From positions 1-41,674 of the forward strand of contig KN886292.1 of NCBI GenBank assembly GCA_000934455.1: DNA of 41,674 nucleotides. The letters are read 5' to 3'. A program made the position numbers and the translations under genes. The notes below the pieces were generated by a model. It made no database searches. It was not told the DNA's origin and saw only the letters and a program-made list of their open reading frames with translations. The stretch is from Apostichopus parvimensis. Lineage: Eukaryota > Echinodermata > Holothuroidea > Aspidochirotida > Stichopodidae. Of the stretch, positions 10,995 through 22,200 are shown piece after piece; the stretch's first letter is position 1, and the number at the start of each line of letters is the position of its first letter.

Positions 10995-12740
10995 CTAACT
11001 AGGCGACAGTTAATTTTCGTAACCGGTGCCTGGTCAATTCCCCAACGTAACTACATTCCAAACCTGAAGTTTTCATTTGGCTCTGAATCTCGACAATTGC
11101 GAAATGCGACTGAAAACTTCAGCAACGGAAGCAAATATATACCCTAAGCCTAATCCCTATGACTCACATCGGTATCGTTCACTCCAATAGCAACGTTGTA
11201 TGTACAAACAGCACACTTTTGTAATGCAACGCATGCAGTGAGCGACACAGAATAGCTATCTAGGCTATTTGTTCACGACTTCTGAATTCGGATTCTACGG
11301 ATGCCCATAAGCTAATACGGTAAATACGGTAGATTATGAGACAATTTTTCCACAATTTGGCGTCTGGTGACTCCAAATGACCGTTGACCTCCAATTAACG
11401 AAATGCAATTAATTGTCATGTAAAAAAAATTACCCAGAAAGATATACAAACAAGATATATATAAGCCAGTTGATATCCTGTCGGAATTGTTAAAATGACG
11501 AGATACCAGAAGTGAACATTTCATCGTTTTCTGTTTGTTTTTGTACAAAACATTTTTTGCAAAATGTCAGATGTTGGGGACAGATATTCTTATTTTGATG
11601 GAAATTTTGTGTCACATTGGTATGTGGAATGCATATCTAGCATCAATGACATTACATCTTCGTTATATAATATTTGCTAACATGCAGCGAAGCTGTAGTT
11701 TACGTTGCCTCTAAGGTACCGTAAATTGTGTTTAAGCAGGGAGGTGACCAACGCTCTCTCCATATACACCACCTCTGAAGGTGTGTTATACCTTTCCGTG
11801 TACAAGCCGTGTGTTTGATATAAAGCTGTTCATTACCCTATGACTAAGTATGATTACCCTTCTCATGGGTATTTGAAGCTTTAACAAGGTCATTAGACAA
11901 TAACATGACACGGTATGAACAATTCTATAAGGTGATGTACTAGCTCAGCCGACAACAATTATAACTACCATCGTACATGGCATTTAGATTAAGAAGACCG
12001 TTAATCTATATTATTATATCCCACAGCGTTTTACGAGTCTTTGAGTTGATCATTAACAACTACTTTGTATAACTTTCTATCCATTTTTGAAGGAGGATCC
12101 TGCAATATCCCGGGAGCAGTGAAAAGTAGTTTTGGAAAGAAAATGTCATCAACTGTCCATCTACGATGGCATTGGCTGCGGCACCTCACATCTTCAAAAC
12201 ACATAATAACGTTATACTTGTCCTTCAAAATACTTGTTATGCTCTAAGGGCTCAAGATATCAATTATCATAGCAGACGCCAAGAGAGTCTGTAATTCACT
12301 ATACACCGATGATATTGCTATTGTATCAATGGGTTGAAAGAATATCAGGATTAAACCGGCGGCAACCCAGTAGTTTCAAAAGGGTCAACAATTCGTTGTT
12401 TCTCCGTCTGTATAACACCTCCCTGGTTTGAGGGAGTTAAAAAATAGCACGAAGAAAATTAAATGATCACTGGCGTAACCTGCTCCTTTCATATTCATTA
12501 CAGTTTCCTTATCTTCAAAAGTAAAAATGAAACTTACGTTATTTTTTTTCTCTTTGATTTCAAAGGAACGCCAAAGGCGTCTAAGGAACGGAAATGATTG
12601 CGTCATGAAGTATGTACTGCATCACCATTATCCTTGCCACTGTTAGCTAGATGGTTTCATTGTATGTGGTAACCTATCTTTCTTTTTCGAACTTGTTTTA
12701 TAAGTTGTTTTTTTGGTTGTATTTCTTTCACTTTCTACTT
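10995..12740. other. Intergenic: no gene recognised
   Basis: No recognisable gene. A minus-strand open stretch at 12031-12228 (with ILQDPPSKMDRKLYKVV) looks somewhat protein-like but matches nothing I know and has no clear splice context. Confidence 0.35.
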
Positions 12741-12990
12741 TCACAGCGCTTCGATGATATCATGATGTCAAGCTTTCGATTAATGATTATCATTGAATAT
12801 GACTTAATTCGTGACATGTCCGTCATATTTGACGATATGTGGAATTAATAATATCAATAGTTCGAATTGATGATATTGCGTATTGAATAAGTCATCTTTT
12901 ACAGATATCAACAAATTTCCTACACCAAATTAAAGATATCTTAATTTAATTCAGCTATAAAGATATCAAGTTAATTAAAGATAGCGTTAA
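12741..12990. repeat. AT-rich tract with repeated GATATC / TTAATT motifs
   Basis: About 250 bases with many short, partly palindromic words (GATGATATCATGATG, AAAGATATCTTAATTTAATT, AAAGATATCAAGTTAATTAAAGATA), roughly 250-500 bases upstream of the PMPCA start codon. It may be an old AT-rich repeat or a boundary of the promoter region; no function can be assigned. Confidence 0.4.
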
Positions 12991-13239
12991 CAATTTGTTA
13001 TTAAGTCAAACGGCTTGCCATAAGTCCGGTTGCACATGGTACTGCAGAGACATAATACAAGCCGATGTCGAAAGTCCAGTGAAACAGAACATTAACGTGC
13101 GAAGCCATACGTCTATACTTTACAGGCCTAGCCTGTCACTTCAGCCTAGCCGAAGAGTGAAAAAGCAAGGAAGGTTGCCCAAAAAGCAAGCAAGATTATT
13201 GATTGCTGCTAGTTGCAAAAGTGATAACCAGCAATTCCA

Positions 13240-13295
13240 ATGGCTGGAAGATTCAGTTCTTTATTCGGCAAAAAGTTTTGCAAAGTATACCACAG
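13240..13295 (+). CDS. PMPCA: PMPCA exon 1 (mitochondrial presequence)
   Basis: Eighteen codons plus two bases ending at CACAG|GTAGGA. The peptide is basic and Ser/Phe-rich with no acidic residues, typical of a matrix-targeting signal. The start was chosen because this frame joins in phase with exon 2 and produces the expected RSFSS presequence end; the overlapping longer open frame (from about 12995) has no ATG and does not join. Confidence 0.85.
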
Positions 13296-16200
13296 GTAGG
13301 AATAGACTATCGTAAGGCAATTCAATTGTACGTTGCATGATACTAGGCCTAAGCCAATTAAACCCTGGCCGTAGGCTGTAAGTGTAACACTTCAAAACAA
13401 ACGTGAAGAGTTCACAGTCAGGCTGTACTAGATAATTTTCAAATTTGCTTATTAATTTGCCAAATAGAACACAATGTTCATTACATTAGCAATGCGAGTA
13501 ATTTATGACACACTTCAGACTTTGGACAAATTTGCCTTATTACTAGCACTGTATGTTAGTGTTAGTATAGTCAGTATTGCGAAATTCGGAACACTGCGAA
13601 TTTAGGACACCCCTAAGAAATGCACGATTTCACCATGACAACCAATAGCAGCAGCCAATTTCACGAAAAACTACGAAGATACTAATACTTTCTCCTAAAA
13701 TGACCCGTGTGCAATAAATACTTACATATTTGTCAATAAAATGACGGAGATCTATGAAGTCTGTTATAATTACTGAAAGAGCAACTGCGCCACCAATTTT
13801 ATCACCAGCGCCACACTGTGGGAACGAGTGTCCGAATTTTGCAATACTCTAGCAAAGAAATACCAGTTCCACAATCACGAAGAATCTTCCTTTTTTACAA
13901 CATGAAAACAGTTTGCAGGAAAGAAAGTTTGGCCGTGTATCTTAATATAACACACTTCTCCCACCATATCAAGTATATTTTCAGGTGATTTATACCAGAA
14001 GATATAGTTTTGGGGTGATTTAAGGCTTAGGTGTCCGAAATTCGAAGTGTCCATGCTACTGTTACTGTTAGTAACTTAGTGTTACTGTTAGATTAATTTC
14101 TCTAATTTTTAAATATCTTGGGCATAAGTCTATCTTTTTGCAACATATTAAAAACATACACATCTAGGTCCTATACCACATCTGTACCTTTAACTGAAAA
14201 GAGTGGAATACATTTGCTATTGACTTGTGTGATAAGATAGATATGCCAACTTAATACTAGTACTACTAGCAGTAGGCTAGTTGTACTATCCCTTGTTTTA
14301 ATGTAAATAAGCCTATAACAAGTAGCCTACAAGTACAAATAGCACAGGTCAAACTTAGTAAGCTGACAAATGTTTTGGGGATAGCCCAGGCTACAAAGAT
14401 TTAAAAAAAAATACAAGAAGATAATCCTTTGTGCAATGCACCACACATATTACACAATTTAAACAGGTCAACAGGGCTAATTTTCTGATTGGCATGTGTA
14501 TATCTGATATGCAGTACTTAAAATATTTAAATTGATAAATTGACTACTTCCAATTAAAAGCCTTCATTTACTTTTTTAACAGGTCAATTAATCGTTCATT
14601 CTCATCTGCTGATGGTGGTGGAATTCACAATGTTCCTCTCTCGCAAGCACTACCTGGATCCCCCAAGGTTGTATATGCCTCGGTAGATCCCAGGAGTCAT
14701 GATGCTCAGGTCACAACACTGTCTAATGGACTCAAAGTTGCATCCATCAACAAATTTGGGGAATTTTGCACAATTGGAGGTAGATCTATTTCCAACCGAG
14801 TATTATATGCATAGGAAGTGTGATCCAAGACCCAGAGCATTGATGTTTGTTATTGTGGTATTTTGGCTTTGACTTGAAAACCATGTTCCATCTTGTGCAC
14901 CAAGGCGTACTGTACCACACAGATCATCATTTAGTGGTCTGATCTGATCGTGGACATGTATATTACACACACTGCAACATAATGACCGTAAAACCTGAAT
15001 GCATGGTGGCTAGGTGCATATGCATGGTGGCTTATGCATATGCATGGTGGCTAGAGGTTTTTAGGATATGAAACTACCTGGATATTTGCAATTCGCTATA
15101 CTTGAGTGCTGTTTTATCTATTGTATATGAATTGAATGGACCATACACAAGTGTGTATCATAATGTGAAATACAATATAGACAATTCCTTTTAAGTAGTG
15201 CTCCTCTTGGTGCTTGTGTAAGTTTAATATTTACCTGTAATCGAACATAAAATTAACATTTGAATATCAAAAAATGAATGGTTGAGCATTTAATTTGCAC
15301 AAATCCAAATATAAAGTCCTGGGTAATCTAAATTTCACTGACATAACTGTACCAGAGGTAATTGCCTAATTTGATGCCTTGCTCATGGTCACACGTTCAA
15401 TTGTGTAGTAGCACTTTTCTGCTTTGATCACAGAAAAGGTAACAGTTGTCTGTGATTCTGTAATGGTACTAATGACCCCAGATAAGAGATATGCTTTAGC
15501 TATGACATGTTACAAAGGATCAAGTTACTATCACATCTTGGTGAGGTGGAGTCCCGTTATGTTTAAATTCCCTTTATTTCTGTAGCAAGGTGCTTCTGAG
15601 AGCTAGTTTACAAAATAAAAGAAAATTTCATATGACTTTGATCATTGTCAAATTTATCTTTATTTTTCTCTTTCTTGTCTTTCAGTTTTGGTTAACTCTG
15701 GATCACGATATGAAGCCAGATACACAAAAGGGATTTCCCACTTCCTAGAAAAGCTCGCATTTGGGGTGAGTAATATATATATGCTTTTGAGTTTGATTTG
15801 TATGGCAGACGGCCTATTACCTTTGCACAGCTGTTTTATGTCACATTTCTTTGCTTACCGCATGTCCCTGCTCTCACATATATATATGTAAACACTACCC
15901 TGTGCAGCACATACTATAGTAGCAAGTTTATATCCACGTTACTGTTTCATCATGAACAACAAGCTTTAGAAAGCAAATGGAAGTTTTCCTTAACTATTGC
16001 AATGTTCAATATCAGTGTTTAATAGTACAAACTTCAACAAACCTATAAAGATTTGCAACAGATGGATTAACTCCCCATTTTCGTCTTAGTTTCGCCAGTA
16101 AACTTTGGCAGTCAAAAGTCTGATCTTGGAATACAATGCTGCTCTGTTTACATGTATTTAAATGTACTTAGATTCAGACAAACAGAGACCTGCTAATCCT

Positions 16201-19200
16201 ATAATAGTTAATCCTATTGTTCCTACAGTCTTTACAGAATGTAGTCTCTTGAAGTACCGAATTATTGTTACATGATGCATTGAATGGGTATATATACTTT
16301 GGCACCTTCCATTGCTGGGAATGAACTCTTCAACCTTTGTATGCGGATTGTCCCAGTTGTATTCATGAACATTTGCAAATACATTTTAATTTGTATGGTA
16401 TTTCATTCATACATGTAGCCTGGTAGAAGTAAACAAAAACATAAGTTTAATTAAACACTAGAACAGTCAAGGCAGATAAAACAACAAATATTCAGTTTTA
16501 ATTGGAATGAAAGAATATTCTACAGTTACATAATAATTGCTCCAAAAAGCCATTGTGCATATACATTGCATCAAAGGCACTTTGTTCTTTATTTGCAGGC
16601 GACTGAAAAATTTGATAGCAGGGATCACATTTTCCAAACTTTGGAGGACCATGGAGGAATATGTGACTGTCAGTCATCAAAGTAAGTTACAGTTAAAGCT
16701 TGCATCAAAGCTACCTTGGAAATGAGGTGGTAGTGAGGTGATTTGATTGATTTGGAAAGGGTGTCACNNNNNNNNNNNNNNNNNNNNNNNNNNNNNNNNN
16801 NNNNNNNNNNNNNNNNNNNNNNNNNNNNNNNNNNNNNNNNNNNNNNNNNNNNNNNNNNNNNNNNNNNNNNNNNNNNNNNNNNNNNNNNNNNNNNNNNNNN
16901 NNNNNNNNNNNNNNNNNNNNNNNNNNNNNNNNNNNNNNNNNNNNNNNNNNNNNNNNNNNNNNNNNNNNNNNNNNNNNNNNNNNNNNNNNNNNNNNNNNNN
17001 NNNNNNNNNNNNNNNNNNNNNNNNNNNNNNNNNNNNNNNNNNNNNNNNNNNNNNNNNNNNNNNNNNNNNNNNNNNNNNNNNNNNNNNNNNNNNNNNNNNN
17101 NNNNNNNNNNNNNNNNNNNNNNNNNNNNNNNNNNNNNNNNNNNNNNNNNNNNNNNNNNNNNNNNNNNNNNNNNNNNNNNNNNNNNNNNNNNNNNNNNNNN
17201 NNNNNNNNNNNNNNNNNNNNNNNNNNNNNNNNNNNNNNNNNNNNNNNNNNNNNNNNNNNNNNNNNNNNNNNNNNNNNNNNNNNNNNNNNNNNNNNNNNNN
17301 NNNNNNNNNNNNNNNNNNNNNNNNNNNNNNNNNNNNNNNNNNNNNNNNNNNNNNNNNNNNNNNNNNNNNNNNNNNNNNNNNNNNNNNNNNNNNNNNNNNN
17401 NNNNNNNNNNNNNNNNNNNNNNNNNNNNNNNNNNNNNNNNNNNNNNNNNNNNNNNNNNNNNNNNNNNNNNNNNNNNNNNNNNNNNNNNNNNNNNNNNNNN
17501 NNNNNNNNNNNNNNNNNNNNNNNNNNNNNNNNNNNNNNNNNNNNNNNNNNNNNNNNNNNNNNNNNNNNNNNNNNNNNNNNNNNNNNNNNNNNNNNNNNNN
17601 NNNNNNNNNNNNNNNNNNNNNNNNNNNNNNNNNNNNNNNNNNNNNNNNNNNNNNNNNNNNNNNNNNNTTTTTGACGAAAAACGATGACTGTGATACCTGT
17701 TTGTATTTTCATTTTAGAGACACATTCATTTATGGAATATCAGCTGAGACCAGAGGCCTGGACGAAGCAACTGCTCTGCTCGCGGATGCAGTTTACAAGC
17801 CTAAATTTACAGATGCAGAGGTACGCTGTTCATTTAATCCTCAGTGTCGAGTTGGTATAAATCAGAAACAAAAATATTGATAATTTGTTGTTTGTTTACT
17901 TGTTACTGAATAGGGGCTGGAGCTAACAGAGCTTACAAATTAACTATGGCATTCATGTATGTGAATGTGACACTTGTTTGTAAATATGGTAACTCAAACA
18001 GTTCATAGTGGATTAAATTCATAATTGTTATGTGGATACATCTTATTGAGTACAAGAAACCTATTTTTTGTGAGAAATTCAAAGGTCATTTGGGGTCAGC
18101 ATAAGTCAAAGTCTGAAAATCTTGTAAACATGATAACACCAGAAGTATGTCTTCCTTGAACTTCATACTTAGTATGAAGATCCAGCTTAAAGGTCAAAGG
18201 TCACATGAGGTCCACAGTTGTCAAAGGCTGAAATGCTTTTAAACATAACTCCAAAATTAACCTGTGGGTTTCTCCACTGCCATGATTTTCTTTTGGTGAA
18301 CATAGTTTGGTCAAGTTCAGTTTAGTTTTGTGAAAGGGCTCTGTAGGTCTTCAAGAGAACATACCGTCTTTCAGGAAATGAATCTGCAATTAAACGTTCT
18401 TATCAGTCTTCACCTTCTGAGCGTCAAAATGGTGGTCTCAAACTTGGCCATTTTCTCCATGATTTATGGTTTCGACGATAATCGTAACCTTTGCATTCAT
18501 GATGGCGTATGTGGGGTGTGTGTGCATGCGTTTGTGGCGCCCAGCTTGTTAATCTGAAGATATCTGAAGAAGGGAAGGCCAGACCAATTTCATATGTAGT
18601 GTGTAGAAGTACCACATTGAGTATAAGAAGCCTACAGTTTTTGGTGGTGGCCAAGGAGCTGAAAATCTGTGATCTTTTCTGGTTCTCACTTAATTCTTAG
18701 ACAAACTTTAATTCACTTGCTCTTCATTGGACAGATAATCCTGTGGAAGTTTGAACAAATTTTGAGGCAAGGAATCACAGAGCCAACCAGCTTTTTGGTT
18801 AGAAGATGTTTACAATTGACGGCTTTGTTTCGATGAACTTTGAATTGCTTTTTGATCGTTAAGATGTATTAGTTCTTCAATGGCAGAACTGTTGAGGAAT
18901 TTCTTTGTTTTCACGGAACTGGTACAAGATACTGTTATTTTAATTACTCTGTTGATGGTTAACAGAAAGTGAAATAACAAAGAATCTTCAATCTTCAAAG
19001 AGAGGATTCCTTACTGTATATCTGTGTGTTGGGATCATATTATGACAGAATAAGTTAATACTATTTTGTGTTGAAAAATGTACACAAATGATCATCAACA
19101 GGTATTCATATTCACTGATCATTGCCAAGAAAGCGTCTCATAAACAAAGTGTTACAAATCACTCAAGGCAGATGGTTGAAAATATTGAAAATTTATGCAA

Positions 19201-22200
19201 TGATGTTATATGGTCCAATATGGCCTTAACACAGAGCTCTAAATGATGACAGAGATTTGTCAATCGTTGATTTTCATTCCAGAAGCAATTTCCCAAGTGT
19301 TATCTATCTTTACATGTTACTATTAGTTTGTGTCATTTGTATTTGTTTTATTAAAGGTAGAAGAAGCCAGGCAGAGCATCCAGTTTGAATTGGAGGATTT
19401 ACAGCTTCGGCCCGACCCAGAACCTTTACTTACAGAAATGATTCATTCAGTAGGTATAACTGTATATTAAAGTCTGAGATATGACGTTTCCATATCTCTG
19501 GTGTCTTTTTATACATGATATTACTGTATAAAAGTCTGAGATACAATGTTTCCATACCTCTGGTGTCTTTTTATATATGCTTACCTGCGCATAACCAAAC
19601 CGCCATGATATCAACAGTTAATAATTGTTTTAATTGTTTGAGAAACTAATATATGAACACATTTATGAATGCCTTTAAGACACTATACGTACTACGTAAG
19701 TTCAAACCGTTCCGTCTAAAAAAATTATTTTAGATTTAAATGATGCCATGGCTGTATGTTTGTAAATGCTCCATGAAGTTTTGTGAACAATCTACGCACA
19801 TGAAAACTTCCCGTACATAATGCACGTACAGATAGCGAACCATTTTACACAGTTAATTCACATTGAGATTGGTCATTGATGAAAACCAGTTTAAACCTTA
19901 AACTTGCTTCAAGTTTACCAAGGTACTGCTTTCATTATTCTGTGAAACGATTGAGAGACTTGCTAATATTGGTGCTTGACCAGCCCACGTGTCATTCGCC
20001 AAAATGTCAAGGGTAGTGCATTTTCTATTAGCCAAAGCTAAAATTCTACTCACCAATGGCGAGTTGGCGACCGTATTTGTCGAGGCCTGGTAGCTTGACT
20101 ACCTGGTCTAGTTCATAGAAGCAATACAAAAACTAATAGCACAGGGAAAATGGTGGCCATGGGTGCTGTTGTTTATATGAAGTTAAAATGACATTGGCTG
20201 AACGGTTTATTTGAATTTATGAAACAATGAATTAACTTACATTAATGTTTAGGTTTGAAACAAAAGTACCAACATCTTCAGTTTTTGCTCAAGTTATCAG
20301 AAAGTAAGAAAACAAGGAGTAACATTTAGCATTGAGCTAATCAGCTGACATCATCTGCAGTTTAATCCCAATGGAACATTTCAGACATGTATCATATTAT
20401 AATTGTCAATATCTGGTGAAGATATATTAATATACCCTTTTTTTTGGTGTTTTTGTATCTCAAGTCATCCTTTTAATGAGCATTTTCTTAAATATTTTGA
20501 AGTATTTAGATAGTCAGGGATGTCATAGCAACACACAGGTTCAATCTTAAAATGCTCATATATTTGTTTCATATTTTGATTGATTTCACAGGCAGCTTAC
20601 AGTAGCAATACTTTAGGTTTCCCACGGGTGTGTCCATCTGATAACATAACCAGAATAGATAAAGCGCACCTCTATCACTTCATGTACAATCACTTCACAC
20701 CATCTCGAACTGTGCTTGCAGGAGTCGGCATGCCTCACGAGAAACTGATAGAATACGCCAAGAAATACTTTGAAGGAGTAACTCCCGTCTGGGATACACC
20801 AGAGACGCTAAAGATGGGCCGCAACTTTGATGGATCTATATCCCAGTATACTGGGGGCATTGAAACTGTAAGAATCAGTCAGTTTTAGTAGAATTAACTA
20901 GTTAGTTTGTATGTTCAATAGCTACCCTTCTCATGAAATACAACAGTCAAAAACAACTTTGAGACATAATGGCTACTGCTTGCTCAAGTCCAAGGTGAGT
21001 CTCAAAAACATGACCATTGAAATAGGTGGAATAACAGGTTATATATGTCTTCATATTATAGAATGTTTCACTTCTTTTAGCATGGATACAGAGTTGGTTA
21101 GTATCTCTGTTAATCATATCACATTCATTTAGCATGGATACAGAGTTGGTTAGTATATCTGTTAGTCGTATAACATTCATTTAAATTTAAATTTAAATCT
21201 TTTTTCTTTTGTCTTTGTGTATGATGCTATCTTTTCATTCACACATATTTGGGTGTTTTTCTAAACCACTTTTGGCTTACAAAGATTCATTTCGTCACTG
21301 TATCACTTTATGATAAGCCATTGCTTTTAGCCTCCAGGAAACGTTGCATTTGTTCTACATTTCCAGGTGGAACGAGACATGTCCAACGTGGCCCCAGGAA
21401 CACCCATCCCTGATCTTGCCCATGCTGTTTTGGCATTAGAAAGTTGTGGTCACCAACATCCTGATTTTATAGCCTTTGCAGTCCTTAACATGCTGATGGG
21501 AGGTGGTGGTTCCTTCTCAGCAGGAGGGCCGGGCAAAGGCATGTACACAAGACTGTACTTAAATGTCCTCAATCGCTTCCCATGGATGTATAGCGCGACT
21601 GCCATTCATCATAGCTATGCTGATTCGGGAATATTCTGCATCCATGCCAGTGCCGACCCAGGAATGGTAATTATCTAAGGATAGAATTCTTTCTTCCTTC
21701 ATGCCTTCTCCTTCCTATCCCCAATCTAGCCTTTGCTTACTCTCACTTCCATTACACATGTGTGGGAGGAATTATTTGATGTTGCATTCACTTCAAAATG
21801 ATGAGAAATGATGTTTTTACTTTTGGTCTCCAAGTTTTACCTTACAACTCTCAAAGCTGCTTTTAAATTAATGAATTCTAAAGACCTGATAAAGTGAATA
21901 CAGACATACTGTACAACTACTTGAAGCTTTTAACACCTCTTGCTATCAAGTTATGAATAAATCATATCACTGGATCAGGAGAGTGCAGATCTGGCAAATT
22001 TTTTAAATTTTTAAATCAGATTTGTGATTGTTTGATTCAATTTTAATGTTTTTCAATAAAATGCTCTGTTTATCATGAATACTTCAGTATGCTAATTGTA
22101 AATGGTTTGTGGTAAAACTTGGTGATCTTTTAATTAAAAATATATATAAAAAACAGAAGGACAATGTAATTGTTTGAAGTCAGATGTTTTCTCCCTTAAA

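Noticed and set aside
12031..12228. Minus-strand open stretch with a protein-like composition (ILQDPPSKMDRKLYKVV)
   Set aside because: No recognised family, no convincing splice sites or neighbouring exons. Kept only as a possibility.
12995..13315. Open frame of about 106 codons before PMPCA intron 1
   Set aside because: It has no ATG and its frame does not join exon 2. The overlapping short frame from 13240 joins in phase and gives a mitochondrial presequence.
16711..17880. Long frames across the N block
   Set aside because: Made of unknown bases; the real coding part is only PMPCA exon 5.
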